The notes beneath the pieces are model-generated. The model was not told the DNA's origin. It saw only the letters and a program-made list of their open reading frames with translations, and ran no database searches. The translations under genes were made by a program, and so were the position numbers. Below, in pieces: positions 10,386-22,289 of a stretch of DNA of 64,000 nucleotides (positions within the stretch are counted from its first letter, which is position 1; every line of letters begins with the position of its first letter). Source of the DNA: Salvator merianae (lineage: Eukaryota; Chordata; Lepidosauria; Squamata; Teiidae); assembly GCA_003586115.2 (NCBI GenBank), contig QVOM02000034.1:19319684-19383683 (forward strand). Reading direction: 5' to 3'.

Positions 10386-10967
10386 ATTGCTTTACTGTAT
10401 GAGCAAGGGGCTTTTTGACAGTGTGGAGAGAAAGAAGTAGGCATCTGAAAAGTTTATTTCTCTTCTTACCTTCTGAAGGACATATGGCGGGCTTTCATCT
10501 CTGCTAGTCATCACTGCATTTTGCAAAACTGGGTGCATCTGGCTTTCATATCATCACTTTCTGAAGTTGCTACTTGACATACAAGAAGCATCTCAGAAGA
10601 TCATTTGAAACATAAGATAAACCTCTTCTGGATGCCTGGAGTGTAATTGCATGTTAGTGAGGAGAGAAAAGGTGATAATTGACTGGAATTTGAGACCTGG
10701 TAACATTCAGAAGGGGCTACTCGTCTTTTTCTTTTCCTGGAGTGGCTTCTATAGCACCCATGTGATGGACATAAATTTGTCTGGTGAAGTTTACCATATA
10801 AATCTGTGCTCTTTTACAGCAGCAAATGGTTGCACAATGCTAACAGCAGGAGACTAGAATGGTCACCAAAATAACCTGGTTTTAAACACACAGCTCATTC
10901 AGTGGCACATATATTCAGGACCAGAAAGTGTCCTTATTTAAAACTTTGCCTCCTGGTGGCATTAACT
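10386..10967. other. No recognised feature
   Basis: Unique-looking sequence without coding signal or obvious repeat structure. Confidence 0.45.
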
Positions 10968-11480
10968 TAAACCATGTCCCCATTTTTATCCCACCATATT
11001 CCTGAATATTTCAGGGTGGGTAACAGTAGAAAAAACAAAATATAAAATGAACATACTAAAAATAATAACATGCTAATATAATAACCAAATGTGGGAAGGG
11101 GAAGATGTTTCCTTATTTCAGTCAAAGGCCAGGGTAAATAAGTGTGTTTTTACCAATCTTCTGAACATGTTAACTGAAGGTACCTGGCACACCTCAGGGG
11201 GGAGACTATTCCACAGTCTGGGGGACACCACCGAGAAGGCTCTATCTATCCTGGGTCCCCACCATCTCAACTACTGAAAGTATGTACAACCAGGAGAGCC
11301 TCCTCTGCAGATTTTAAGGTATGGTCAGATCAATACGGGAGAAGGTGTTCCTTTAGATATTTGGGGTTCAAGGCATTTAGAGCCTTATAAATTGAGGTTA
11401 ACACTTTGAATTGGGTTCGGAGGTGAATTGGCAGCCATTACAGATTAGGACGGGGTGGCTCACCCTAAACTTGCTCTGCC
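10968..11480 (-). mobile_element. L2-like LINE 3' end, longer copy, minus strand
   Basis: Read on the minus strand, the decayed protein goes 'LPIHLRTQFKVLTSIYKALN', then 'PKYLKEHLLPY', then 'PSVNMFRRLVKTHLFTLAFD'. This order is typical of the reverse transcriptase C-terminal region of L2/CR1-superfamily LINEs. The tail near 10985-11000 ('atcccaccatattcctgaat' side) is the complement of the usual 3' end. Frameshifts and stops are present. It extends further 5' than the two plus-strand copies nearby. Confidence 0.7.
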
Positions 11481-14400
11481 CTGCCCCATCTCACCCTTGT
11501 AGACTTTCTAAGGCTTTCCATTTGTCCTTTATTGATTTACTCGCTTTAGCTGCTTTATTGATTTATTTGCAGCCTGTTTTTTAATTGAATAGATTCATAA
11601 AGTGGTTCTAATCAAAACCAAAACATTTTAAAATCAACAAAATATATGAAGATCAAAATAAAAAGAGAAGAAAATAAAGGAAAAATATAGCAGCGTGAAA
11701 AAAAACCCAGTGTGAAGACATATGAAGAGTAGCACTATAACAGCTTCCTTAAAAGTCTGAAGATCAATGCTATACTAATCTAGCAATGAAAACTTACGAG
11801 AGTGGCTGTTAGGTGGACTTTTCGGGGGGGGGGGGGATTCTGTATACTGGATAGAAGGACTCTTCCGTATTGACCAGCCACTTACAGCCAATGTTCAAGA
11901 ATAATGAAATCTGCTGGAACAACAATATCATACAGAATATTATACAGAATATCAACAATATCATACAGAAGCAAGTGGTGCTTACATGTCCTAATCTAAA
12001 CTATCAAGAATTGCATAATTTTAACACTAGTACTTCAACTGGTGCCTAGAAACATATGGGAAGAAAGTGGAACTCTTGTAAGCAGGCCAGCCCCAATTAA
12101 CAGTCAGAGCTGCAATGTTTTCAGCTCCATGAACTTTACAGCCTCACAAAAGTGCAAAAGCTGAGCTCAGCAACCACTCATTATATGGAGGCACTGACCA
12201 CAAAGGGTTGTGTTGTTTTGTTTTGTTTTATCAGTATGAAAATGGCTTGTCATTTGGGGATTCTCTTTGGGGACCCTCTACATGCAAAGCAGAACCTCCA
12301 CCACTTAGCTATGGAATGGACTTGTTTCTTTAATTAGTCATACTGATATGCTAACTGACAGCATTAAAGGACCTTTCTGCTCTCTCTCCCCTTCATTCTA
12401 GGACCAGGCAGGAAGCCCTGTTCCAGAACTAGCAACCTCCCAGTGGCGTGGAACAGGGCCGTCTGCATTCAAATGGCCCATTACACTTCAGCCCTCACAA
12501 TTGCCTCCGGAGAGCCCTCAGAGACAGTGCCAAGGCTCCAAAGCCTGGGAACAAAACTTCCCAGCCTTCAGAGTTTCCAGCCTGGACAGTTTGGGGGTGG
12601 AGCCACTTCCAGAGCTCTTCCTAGAGTGCCACCAAAAAGGGTCTCTGGTAGTGTACCAGTTGCCATCCACATGCTTCCATGGTGCAGTATATTGCCCCTG
12701 GTTCACTTCTAGACCTCTACATTGAGGTCTATATCTATAGCTATTTTTGACACCCTAGCCCCGTCCACACTTCATCCAATGTGGACAAAGCATGACTGGA
12801 GTGGGCAGACTTGCAGACTGCTGGCCCTTACTCTGGAATTTGTCCAGCAGCACAGGGGCAGCACAGAGAGGGCCAAATTCTTTAAGTATTTTCCAACAAA
12901 AATTAAAACAACTACATGAATAGTGGGATCATAAGCACCTGAAATCTAATACAGACTCTGTGGCTCCACAGAAGCTGCCAAAGGCACTAGAACAAGCACC
13001 TGCACCATAGCAGCCTTCGTGCCAACTTGAAAAGTGGTTTACTGTCTCTATTGTCACTGTCTCTGTCGTTAATTGCAAGCTTCCTCCCCGTGCATAGAGG
13101 GTTTCCTTGCCCTCCATGTGCAGATGAAGGAGCCCTTAGAGTCACCACATTAACACACAAGGAGTGTGCTGTTTGCACACTGATGTTTAGGTGCCTTCAA
13201 GAGGCTCCCAAGATGCTAGCGGCTCCCTCAAGTCCCTTCAGCTGGGGGATCCCTGGAGACTGGCTACCTTGGGGACCTATCGATGTTTTCTTGACCTCAT
13301 AATGGAGATGTGGCCAGAATTTCTATTGCATTTGCTACTGCAAACCAATACAGCATTCACACTGTTTTGTGCATATGCACACTTGGCACAAATGAGGTTA
13401 ATGGCTGAATTTCAGCAAAGTCTAAGAATGCCACCAATTTGCTTGCAGACCACACAGTTTACACAAATACTGATGACGTGACACCAGACTTTATCTATTT
13501 GCACCACAGATGCAGATGCTAGCCATAGTTTGTGTGAAGTTTGCCTAAAGCTTGCATTAATGAATATACGCAAGCCAATATCCAACAACAAAAAAACAGC
13601 AGCTGAAAACAAAACAAAAAAAATAGCAACTCTCTCTTATAACTCACCTCATTCAGTTCAGGCACATGAAAAAGAGCTGCAGTACATAGCTGTGTTGGTC
13701 GATACATGTAAGAGGAGATAATCCTACAGGTGACATGATTCCAAGTGAGGCAGGTGCTAAAGGCTGAAACCAACACATATGGAGGTTGATACCCATTCTG
13801 GCTGGTATGGCAGGGGGTAAAAGCAGCTATAATAAAGGGACACCAAGGATCACAGTAAGAATTGCTAAGCAACATGAAAACTGACCCTACTGAAGATAAT
13901 GGATTATGTATAAATTGACTAACCCTGAAGGAGAAAGGGAGAGTGAACTCATGCTCTGAGCCACTGGGTGGGGTGAGATGCTGTCAACTTTGCCATTATG
14001 AGCGAGCCATCTCTGACAAAGAGTTTAAATCATACATGTTCAATCTTCTATTTCACTCATTTTTTGCATTTACCCTCATTTTTTCCTTTAAGAACCTCAG
14101 GGCAGAAGACAGAGTTCTCCATGCCATTTCTTTCTCACAGTAACCCTTAGATTGCACCCACATCCTGAGAAGTTCCTTTTCTTGCAAAATTTTCATTAAG
14201 GAATTGAAGGAGGTTCACAGAAACACTGGGTTTTGTACGTACAGAAGAGCATGAAATCCAATGATGACGTTGTATGCTCTTCCAGCAACCCCCTGTAAGT
14301 GCTGAGGGGCACATGATGCATTGGTGTAATCTTTGCATGGAAAGACTCCACCTTATGCAGTGTGCGGCCTCTACACTTCCGTTGGTCTCAGGTATCAATA

Positions 14401-15529
14401 GCCAGAAGGTCATTTCTTACGAGAAGGGGGCTTCTTTGGTGCAAAAGTTAAGAGGCTGAGCTGATTGAGCTCCTAATGTGAAGGATGAATGCATGGAAAT
14501 GGATGTTCTTGGCATTCGCTCCTTCTGTAATCTACCACTTCCACTGGTTGTCACCAAAACACTACTGCCTTCTGTGCTCCATGTAATTTGTTTACGTCAC
14601 ATTTGTAAACAATCTTTTCACGTAGCAGAGGACTTGTAGTTTCAGAGATGCTTTGTTATCTAGTCTGGAACAGACCTTGCCCTGAAGCCCAATACAGGTG
14701 GCTCTTGACTTTGTCAGAGATTGTGGATTAAAGGATTATTGACAATATAAAAGGATTCTTTTCATTATCCGTAGGGGTTTTGTTCACGCTACTGGATTGA
14801 CAAGAGAACCCCCTAATCTTCTAAACATTGAAATTTAGTTTTTCAATTTTTAAAGGATTTTGTTTTATTTGAAACTTGGAGGCGAATAACCAGCTGTTGG
14901 AGGAAAGATCCACATGGCCGAATAAAGTCACTCTAATAGGGTGCCAAGAGAGTGGTGACCATACAGTGCGCCCATGCAACATTAGACAGAATTTGCTCTC
15001 GGAGTATTTGCAGAGCAGGAAAAAACACTCTGCAAAAGGAGTGCAGGCCTGGTTTGTCCCCCTGGCCACTATGTGGAGGGATGGTGGCCACAGGAGCACC
15101 TACCTGTACTCTTGCTGCCCGAAGCCTCGAAGCCAAGTGCTGAAAAGTGGTCAACTTCCAGGACCATTTCTGACACTTCACTTCAAACTCCCTGATGGAA
15201 ATTTCAGGCCATGATGTTTGCAAATACCTGGGTGCCATTCAAATGGCCCGCTTTATGCTCCTGGACTGAAGCAAGCACTCAAGTCAAGAGGGAACCCCTT
15301 CCATGCCAATACAGAAGAAGTCCAAATCAAGTCAGCATTTGACGTCAGTCTAAGATATTTACTCACCGCACCGATGTATAGTATCTTGATCTTCATTGAG
15401 GACTGAGATGCATTGTCACAGTACTAAATGACAGCAGAAGCAACAACGTCCAGATTTTCCATATGGCCATCTCTTATATAACACTGGTGTAGCTCTTACA
15501 AAACACCATGTAGTGCAAAAGCAATCTTG
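11481..15529. other. Mostly unrecognised; small repeats only
   Basis: No gene is supported. A G-run lies at 11825-11837. 12440-12720 and 14880-15240 are more GC-rich and resemble parts of the decayed elements at 16424-16985 in tone and short words, but I could not align them firmly. Reading frames here are short and have no recognisable domain. Confidence 0.4.
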
Positions 15530-16225
15530 TCTTTTTTAAAAAAAAATATTCAGTGTACATAAGACATACATTTAACCCAAAGGAAAAAATCATACATTAA
15601 CATGAATTACGTGTTGACTTCCTCCTTCTTCAGAAGTTTCTTCTATGTTTCATATTTCTTACCCTTCCTGTTTTCTTGTTTCTTTTCCTCTACCAATCTG
15701 TCTGTTTTTCCTCTTCACTCTTCAAATCCAGTAATAACAAGTTCTTTTTCTAGTTCTTGTATAAAGTCAATAAAGGGTTTCCAGTTTTTATAAAACTTAT
15801 CAACTGTCTTGTTTCTCAGTAAATTAGTCAACTTGTCCATCTCAGCAAAATCGATCATTCTGAGCAGCCAGTCATCTACTGTGGGTATTTTATCCCCTTT
15901 CCACTTTTGCACATACCATATTTTGCATTATAACATTAAGCTTATCAAACTGTCTTCTACTATTCCTAATAGATAAAATTCTGGTTTAAAAGGAATATTC
16001 ATTTTTAGGATCTTCTGCGTAACCGTAAATATTTGCACCCATTTTTATTTTGCTTTTGTACAGGTCCACCACATATGGTGAAAGGTACCTTCTTGTTTTT
16101 TACATTTCCAATACTTACTTGACATACCTTGATACATTTTTGAAATTTTGTAAGGTGGTGATTGTCCATTGCAGAATAGAGGACCAGTTTACCAATGTAG
16201 GACCATGGTGCCATGGAGGAGAGTC
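15530..16225 (-). pseudogene. L1 LINE ORF2 C-terminal end, minus strand
   Basis: Two minus-strand pieces encode the end of L1 ORF2. The upstream piece (about 16214-16000, in mixed frames) gives 'WKCKKQEGTFHHMWWTC' and 'QIFTVTQKILKMNIPF', the cysteine-rich C-terminal motif of L1. The downstream piece (15912-15715) gives 'KWKGDKIPTVDDWLLRMID', 'AEMDKLTNLLRNKT' and 'WKPFIDFIQE', the usual ORF2 tail. The A-rich tract (as T-run complement) near 15540 is the 3' end. The copy is 5'-truncated and frameshifted. It is clearly L1 rather than CR1, from a different clade than the large element upstream. Confidence 0.85.
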
Positions 16226-16423
16226 TCAGTCCCTTCTATGAAGGTATGGAAACTCTGAGTTTTCCCTCTCAGCCTCACCAGTGTAATCCAAAGGAGTGGA
16301 AACACAATATTTGGCAATGGTTTGGCTGCAAGAAAGAAGATCTATGGTCCATCCAACTGCCTTAGGGGTTCCACTCCTGATTTTTTCTGAGTCTTTTCCC
16401 CTTCCAGGGTAAGAGTCAGTGAG

Positions 16424-16985
16424 GCTATTTTGCCCAAAAGTGGGGAAGACCCAATGAGCTTCTATGGCATAATGGGGATTCAAACTGAGTGATGCCTAGG
16501 GAGCTTCCACACCCCACACCTTGGCACACAGTGCAGAGGCTAGTCTTAGCCCCAGTTGCTTGATCTGAGCCAAGAACAAAGTGAAGCAAAGCACCATGTG
16601 CCAGAACCAACCACATTTCTGCACCACCTTCCCAGCCTTCTTCAGAGGCCAGGGAACAAATGTTCCCCTGCCTCCAAAAGTGCAGACCAGAGGGATTTTG
16701 CAGTGTATCACACACAGCCGACTCTCAAGGCTATTTCCAGAACCCAGCAAAATAGCTCTGGGCTCTGCTCACTGCTTGGGTCACTCTAGCTGTCCACATG
16801 GTGGATTGCTGGAGCAGCTCATTGGAATATGCCCCGGCATGATTTTTGCTCTGTGGACCACTCCAAATGAAAGGCCTGCGCAGCCAGAGCATTCCACAGA
16901 AGGATGTGCAGATGGTGCATTTCCTGATGGCAACTAGGATGATTAAAATCATAGATCGTATGGAAGCTGCCAAAGGTTATAGCCT
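16424..16985 (+). repeat. Dispersed repeat, related to 49590-50056
   Basis: Shared parts with 49590-50056 include 'cagccagag' followed by a 'gatggcaactaggat' type block and a 'tatggaagctgc' end, in the same order. Composition is GC-richer than the surroundings. I do not recognise the family. It may be an old DNA element. Confidence is low because the alignment is by eye. Confidence 0.35.
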
Positions 16986-17059
16986 ATTGCTCTTAACTAC
17001 TGCACCACTACAGGCCCATGGGTATGATTATCACTCCTTTACACCATTTTAAAACAAGG

Positions 17060-17176
17060 ACTCTTTCTGCACTGGGCCTTACTCTGGATTAAATTCTGGA
17101 ATAGGGACCTGAAATAGCCTGTAGCAGCATGTGGATGGCAGGTCCTATTCCACATTATAATCTGGAATAAGTCCCA
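17060..17176. mobile_element. Family A palindromic DNA element
   Basis: The left end is 'ctttctgcactgggcctta', then 'ctggattaaattctggaat'. The right half contains 'gcatgtggatggcaggtcc' and 'ttataatctggaataagtcc', the complement of the left half. Copies are at 19590, 22290, 29901, 34612 and 45461. The whole unit is a foldback of about 110-170 bp without coding capacity. Confidence 0.65.
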
Positions 17177-17420
17177 AGCTAGGTTGTTCATGGCACTGTG
17201 AGCAGTGCAAATTCCTCTACGGAAGAAGAAATTCTAATCAAGGGAAGGATAGAAAACTTCATTTAGAAACTGGTTTCCTACCACACTTCCCAGAGAGACT
17301 TTAGAGCAGCAACCATTCTGTAGCCCTTATAAGCTTTAAAATCTGTGACTGCCTTATTTAAACCACCTTGTACTCTCAGCCACCTAAGGTGAGGGAGGCA
17401 GAAGCTGGGAAGGCACAACT

Positions 17421-17447
17421 ACCCCACCCCACCCCACCCCACCCCCA
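17421..17447. repeat. (ACCCC)n repeat
   Basis: Five tandem ACCCC pentamers. Confidence 0.95.
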
Positions 17448-17449
17448 AA

Positions 17450-17730
17450 CCTAGCAGACCCTTGCTGTGTACCCTGACTGTGCATGATGCTGTGCAAGGC
17501 TGCAGAGGTCAGTGATGGTGCATCATCCAGGCCTGGCAGCAGTTTTTATCACCGGGCTGATATTCCATATGTTTGTTTGAATGCTGCCAGCAGATCTTTA
17601 GAGGCCGAGATAAGAGATAGGCCCTATCTAATAAATAAAAGCAGGGCTGCTGATATTGGTAAAGAGCAATAAAGCTACCAGATTACTTTGCACTGGCTTT
17701 AAATGAGTCTTCAGACAATAAAGGGACTGG
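17450..17730. promoter_or_regulatory. Candidate conserved noncoding element
   Basis: Low-repeat stretch between repeats. It contains dense motif-like words, including two GATA-type sites in 'gagataagagatagg', 'ctaataaataaaag' and 'aaagagcaataaagc'. It does not match any repeat in the window and keeps a non-degraded look. Regulatory function is inference only, and cross-species alignment would be needed to support it. Confidence 0.25.
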
Positions 17731-18615
17731 GGAGGGGCAAGGTCAGCCATTGTTACATCTTTGGGTTCTTGGAAGAGGGTTCCAGAAGTGATATCGGCTG
17801 ATGATACCTGCTGTAAAGCCAGGTGGAGGTTGCAAAAGTGTCACAGCAGCCTGCTGTCCCTGGGAACTTCACTGTTGCTTAATGCCAGGCAGTGTGATGC
17901 AAAGTTCTCCCTTTTGAAACCTATGACCCATTTCTCCTGCAGCTGCAACCAGGGGTCTTTTCACAGCCTCTAATGTCAGATGGTACAATGCCAATCACAC
18001 TGTAGCTTACTGAACTACTAGCAATTAACACCTGCTTTTTTCCCTTCTCAGTATCTGCCTATAGGCTCAAAGGAAAGAAAGAGAAGTACAAGTTTCTCTA
18101 CAGGTCCCCAGATGTGTTTGACCTCCCCTAGTGTGGAAAAGAGGAATCTTTTCCGATTCAATGGTGATTATTTCCAGTCTGGCCTTTCCTATGCAGAGTC
18201 AAACCCAGGGTAGTTGTGCCTGGTGCAACAGAGGGCAAGGCAGCAAAAGGAAAATGGCACCAGGGCCCAGACAGGTAGAGCTAATGTTAGGTGAGACTCA
18301 GGCTGCATCGCCATGGGTATTGGATGCAGCCAGAATCTGGGATGACCCATGTGAGCCAGCACAGGGGCAAGAATGAAGATATGGACACTCATCCTGCTGC
18401 AACTTTCAGTCTTGGGGGGAATGCTGTTCAGGAGGAATTCTCCTCAAAGCAGCCATATTTCCATACGAGGTACTTCCCAGAGCACAAGAAAGGGCACCAG
18501 AAGTCAGTCATTTTTGGTGCTCTGGAGAAGAGGCTGGTGCAGAACTTGGCCCAGGAATTCACCGCCTCTCCCGCCTGTGCATTCACAGGAGACAGAAAAG
18601 CTCTAGCTTCCATGA

Positions 18616-18724
18616 TCAGCCCCAGGTGTGTTATGAGCCCCAGGTGTGTTATTACTGCTGTGTCACTTCTTTAAACTGTTGTGATGACTTGTGAGTTTGT
18701 AAGAGGCTGGTGTGTGACTTGTGG
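18616..18724 (+). repeat. Short imperfect tandem repeats
   Basis: 'gccccaggtgtgttat' occurs twice back to back with an 18-bp period (18620-18654). Then come related words 'gacttgtgagtttgtaaga' and 'gacttgtgggctggtagaa'. Local slippage is a sufficient explanation. Confidence 0.6.
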
Positions 18725-18834
18725 GCTGGTAGAAGGTGAGTGTGCCCCCAGGCCCCCTACTATTTGGATACGTAGGCCTTGGGATGACCAGGGAGTGCTT
18801 TCTGCACCCATGTAGAAGGTGCCATAGTTTAGGT

Positions 18835-19057
18835 TGCAATCAGCAGCAGCTGCCAGCTTTAAGCCTGGGTGTTCGTGCCCCACGCAAAGCACGCCATGGC
18901 TGTTCGCAGGGCCTCCGGGCCTCTATACTGCCACAGCAGGTCATAGGCAAGTTGCTGTGGCAATACAGAAGCCCGGAGGCTCCACAAATAGACTTGGGGG
19001 GCTTTGTGCAGGGCACGAACATCTGGGCTTAAAGCTGGCAGCCGCCACTGGCTGCAA
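18835..19057. repeat. 223-bp imperfect palindrome (foldback element)
   Basis: The outer arms 18835-18893 and 18996-19057 are complementary over about 59 bp, sharing 'gctgccagctttaagcc' and 'tgttcgtgccc'. The inner arms 18911-18938 and 18953-18980 match at about 25 of 28 positions ('gcctccggg', 'tgccacagca'). The loop is about 14 bp. Because of this, both strands show similar short peptides. It is GC-richer than its neighbours. It could be a small foldback transposon, but no flanking duplication is obvious and no second copy was seen. Confidence 0.8.
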
Positions 19058-19589
19058 TCTAAGTCAAATATATATGAAAATTGGCCTTGTTGAACATAGT
19101 GCACATATTAGCCAACTTTGAATTGAAACATGCTTAAAGGAAAAAGCTGACTCAGCATTTAAACTGCTCCCCACTTTGTCCCTCGCCTAGGGAATGGTGA
19201 GCAGAGACAACTACTCAAGCATCTCTGTGTTTAGTATCTTAGCACTGCATATATGGAAGAAGTGTGATTTCCCCAGGATCTGCATCCCACCCATTTCTGT
19301 CTCACGGTGCTTAGTGCTAGCAAAGATACATAAAATGATTATCTTTCTCCTGTCGCATGGAAAGCAGCCAGGGCAGACAGTTCTGAGTAGAATATAGCCA
19401 GAGGGTAACCCTTGTCTAGTAGTACAGTATTTCTTTTACCCTTTCCTGCTTTTCTTTTACTAAAACAGCAGTCCATTGTGATTGTTCTACCTTTTAAAAA
19501 GGCCTCGGGAGATGGTGATAGCATAGTCAAGCTCAATGTATTGATACTTGATTTAAATTGAGTACCTTATGACACAGTGTCACATGTAA
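19058..19589. other. No recognised feature
   Basis: AT-rich unique-looking sequence with no reading frame of note. Confidence 0.45.
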
Positions 19590-19698
19590 TAAGGCTCTTT
19601 CTGCACTGGGCCTTATTCTTGATTATATCCCCTGCCAAACAAACAGGGACCTGCCATTCACATGCTGGTGCAGACTATGTCCAGTGCAGACTTTTTCC
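19590..19698. mobile_element. Family A palindromic DNA element
   Basis: It starts 'ggctctttctgcactgggc' and ends 'ccagtgcagacttttt', which are complementary termini. The interior has 'gacctgccattcacatgctg', the family signature. The right arm is shortened. Confidence 0.65.
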
Positions 19699-20404
19699 AC
19701 ACCTTGCTCTTGTTTCTTTAATATTTAGCTGATGCCAAGACATCTTGCAGGTGAAGTAATTTCTATTACTGTGCTTGGTTCCATAGTAGGAAAAAGCTTC
19801 ATTTTATAGCTAAAATGACCCTGATTGCTATGGACAGGTAGTCTTGCTTATTAACCGTGGAATCATTCGACAGTTAACACCAATGTCTCCACAATCTTTT
19901 TTTTGCCAATGTGGAGGTGGGGATTGGCACATCTATTCAGATTTAGGCCAATTTCCTTTCAGACTCTGCCAATCTGGTTTGGCTGAGATCCAATCAGTTA
20001 TTTTTATACATGAACTTAGGAACTTTGATTGACTATTATCCATTTTTCCCTACAGTCTGTTTCCAAACCCTGGCTCGACTCTCAACTCTTGAAAAAGATG
20101 TAAGAAAGTAGTTGCCATCCCATCCTCTTCTTCTTCTATTCATTGTCTTGAACATCTAGTAATCTGATATACTATTTCCATACAAAGATTTTTCCCAGGT
20201 ATTTTGGATAATAGCCATTAATTAAAAGGCTATAAAATAGTAGAATGATTTAAAAGAAGTTGAAAACCTCCCATCTGTTGACTATCCTCCTTCTTGTCTC
20301 TTTCTTTTTCTCTGATGCTTTTGTCTTTTTTTTTCTTTACAATAATCTCATTTATATTTTGGGGTCAGCTTCCTCTGGGTGTTTTCCTTCCACAGAGGGA
20401 GTGA
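19699..20404. other. No recognised feature
   Basis: Unique AT-rich sequence. The 19800-20040 part has few repeats but no further support for function. Confidence 0.4.
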
Positions 20405-20520
20405 TGATTATATTTTAAATATGCTTTAAGAATACTTTATATGTTTTATCTTTTTATCATTGTGACTCGCCCTGGGACCTTCTGGTGAAGGGCGGTGTAT
20501 AAATTCTTAAGTGAATAAAT
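20405..20520 (+). mobile_element. LINE 3' tail
   Basis: 'tgtgactcgccctgggacct' and 'gaagggcggtgtataaatt', then 'gtgaataaataata', is the standard 3' tail of the L2-like LINEs found at 8108 and 10077. Only the tail region can be recognised. Confidence 0.6.
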
Positions 20521-20883
20521 AATAGGACCCAACTAAAAACAGGAACAGCTGAAAAGATGGGATAAAGAGCTGGAAAATTCCCATTATGTTGCAAGCTCCA
20601 TCTCCTCTGAAATCTTCAGCTTTAGGGCTGATGAGTTCAGAAGTGGCCTCAGGCACAACAAGAAGTCTGCTGATAGAGTTACGAGTCATCTAGTCTGGAT
20701 AATTGGATTGACTGGATAATGCAAGAGAAGGTTATTGCTTAATTCCTAAACCTAGTGCTAACAGGAGCATTTCAAAGACATTGGTTGGACATGCTAGGCA
20801 GCACTGTGCAAGGTGCAGGGTTGTAGGTCTTGTTCCTGTGTTTATAATAACAAATATCCACACAATGCAAAGCAAGCACTCTG

Positions 20884-20992
20884 AGGAAGGAAGGAAGGAA
20901 GGAAGGAAGGAAGGAAGGAAGGAAGGAAGGAAGGAAGGAAGGAAGGAAGGAGGGAGGAAGGGAAGGAGGGAGGAAAGGAAGGAAGGAAGGAA
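20884..20992. repeat. (GGAA)n microsatellite
   Basis: About 109 bp of GGAA units, interrupted by GGGA variants in the second half. It is the longest simple repeat in the window and probably polymorphic. Confidence 0.97.
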
Positions 20993-21622
20993 ATTGGAGG
21001 GAAACTCCATCTACTGCTGCAAATCTGCTGTTAACACTGACACATACTGGAGAACCCAGAAGAAATCACAGGGATGTGTAAGAATTCCATCTGATCAAAA
21101 CAAGGACCAGCACCTAGGTGATAATAACAGCATTTGCTGGTTCACAAGTGTTGGCCATTCATCCTGCCTCCAAACTGTCAGGAAATGATTTGAGGGTATC
21201 TCCTGAGTGAAAACAGATTGTTCACGTTGCTTGGGGACTACAGAGACTCCATTAAACTTTTTTTTTTCATGACCAAAGAATGGAGTTTAATTGCCATTGA
21301 CAATTTGTTTCATTGCATCTCCATGGTTACGCACACGCGCACACACACACTCGCACATTCATCAGCTTCTGTCTGTCAACTTTGGGGATTTACAAAATGT
21401 GGATGCTATCCTACAAATGCCTCCACCGTTATTCTCTTACTTTGAGGAACTTTTATTTATCCTTCCTCACTGAGCCCCTTTTTATCACTGGCACCTACAT
21501 ACTAAATAAAGCCCCTCTTGGGATTGCCTTTTTGTTAATATACTGATAAATGAATTTGCATGGGTCAGAACTTGACAGATGCCACCGCAGTGTTAATTGG
21601 AGCAGTGTGTTCTTATTCCTGT
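20993..21622. other. Unique sequence with a short (CA)n
   Basis: No gene. A CA/CG dinucleotide tract lies at 21331-21350. Otherwise nothing was recognised. Confidence 0.5.
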
Positions 21623-21720
21623 GAGGGGCTTTAGCTCCATGGTGGAGCATCTGCCTGGAAAGCAGAGGGTTGCAAGGCTGCTCCTCAGCATCCCCATGGA
21701 AGTAGATAATGTCAAATCAC
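21623..21720 (+). mobile_element. SINE head with tRNA-like promoter
   Basis: 'ggggctttagctccatggtg' followed by 'gagcatctgcctggaaagc' and 'agagggttgcaaggc' is a diverged tRNA-like A box and B box. Many squamate SINEs begin this way ('ggtagagcatctgctt'). It is not a functional tRNA, since the acceptor and T arms do not pair. Confidence 0.6.
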
Positions 21721-22214
21721 ATTAGTTTGCCATAAAACCTTGCATGGATATGTTTACGTAATCACCAAGACTTGGTTCTAACAGATGGTACCTTGCAAGA
21801 GCAACGGTTCTTAGTCTTGCACAAGAAAAAATGCTAAGCACACCAGGCCATTCAGATGTTTGCTGTGAGGCACTGAAAAGCAAAATTTTCTGATACTGTC
21901 AGATGAAAAGGCAAGAGCCACCACATTTGTTCAAAATCCCAGCCACTGAGCAAACGCCAAATGGCAAGCAATTCGATGACACTTGGTCTCTTTGATCACC
22001 AAAAGGAAGTCAGGTCAGACTCAAGGAATAAGAGGAATACTGAGAGGTTAGTGCAAAAGAAACAAAGGAACTCATAAAATACGAGGCAAGGTGGAGATTC
22101 AAGCTTAACAACAATAGAACTGTTACACCTGAATGACTGAGAGATTTATTATGTAATTAATGGATCGGGCTTGGGGAGAAAAACATTCTTACCTGTCCAC
22201 TGTGCACATACGTG

Positions 22215-22288
22215 TCTGTTTGCATTTGTATACCACCCCATAATTGGAGGTCTCAAGGCAGGTTACAATAATTAGAACACATAAAGAC
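22215..22288 (-). mobile_element. SINE/LINE 3' tail, minus strand
   Basis: 'tttgtataccaccccataat' and 'ggtctcaaggcaggttacaa' are the complement of the 'gtaacc...gggtggtatacaaa' tail shared by reptile SINEs and LINEs. Only the tail is left, and the family A element begins directly after it. Confidence 0.5.
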
Positions 22289-22289
22289 T

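Noticed and set aside
20732..21188. Serine/leucine-rich or lysine-rich protein across the GGAA tract
   Set aside because: Translation of the (GGAA)n microsatellite.
21623..21700. A tRNA gene
   Set aside because: Only the A- and B-box-like words are present; the acceptor and T stems do not pair and the context is a SINE.
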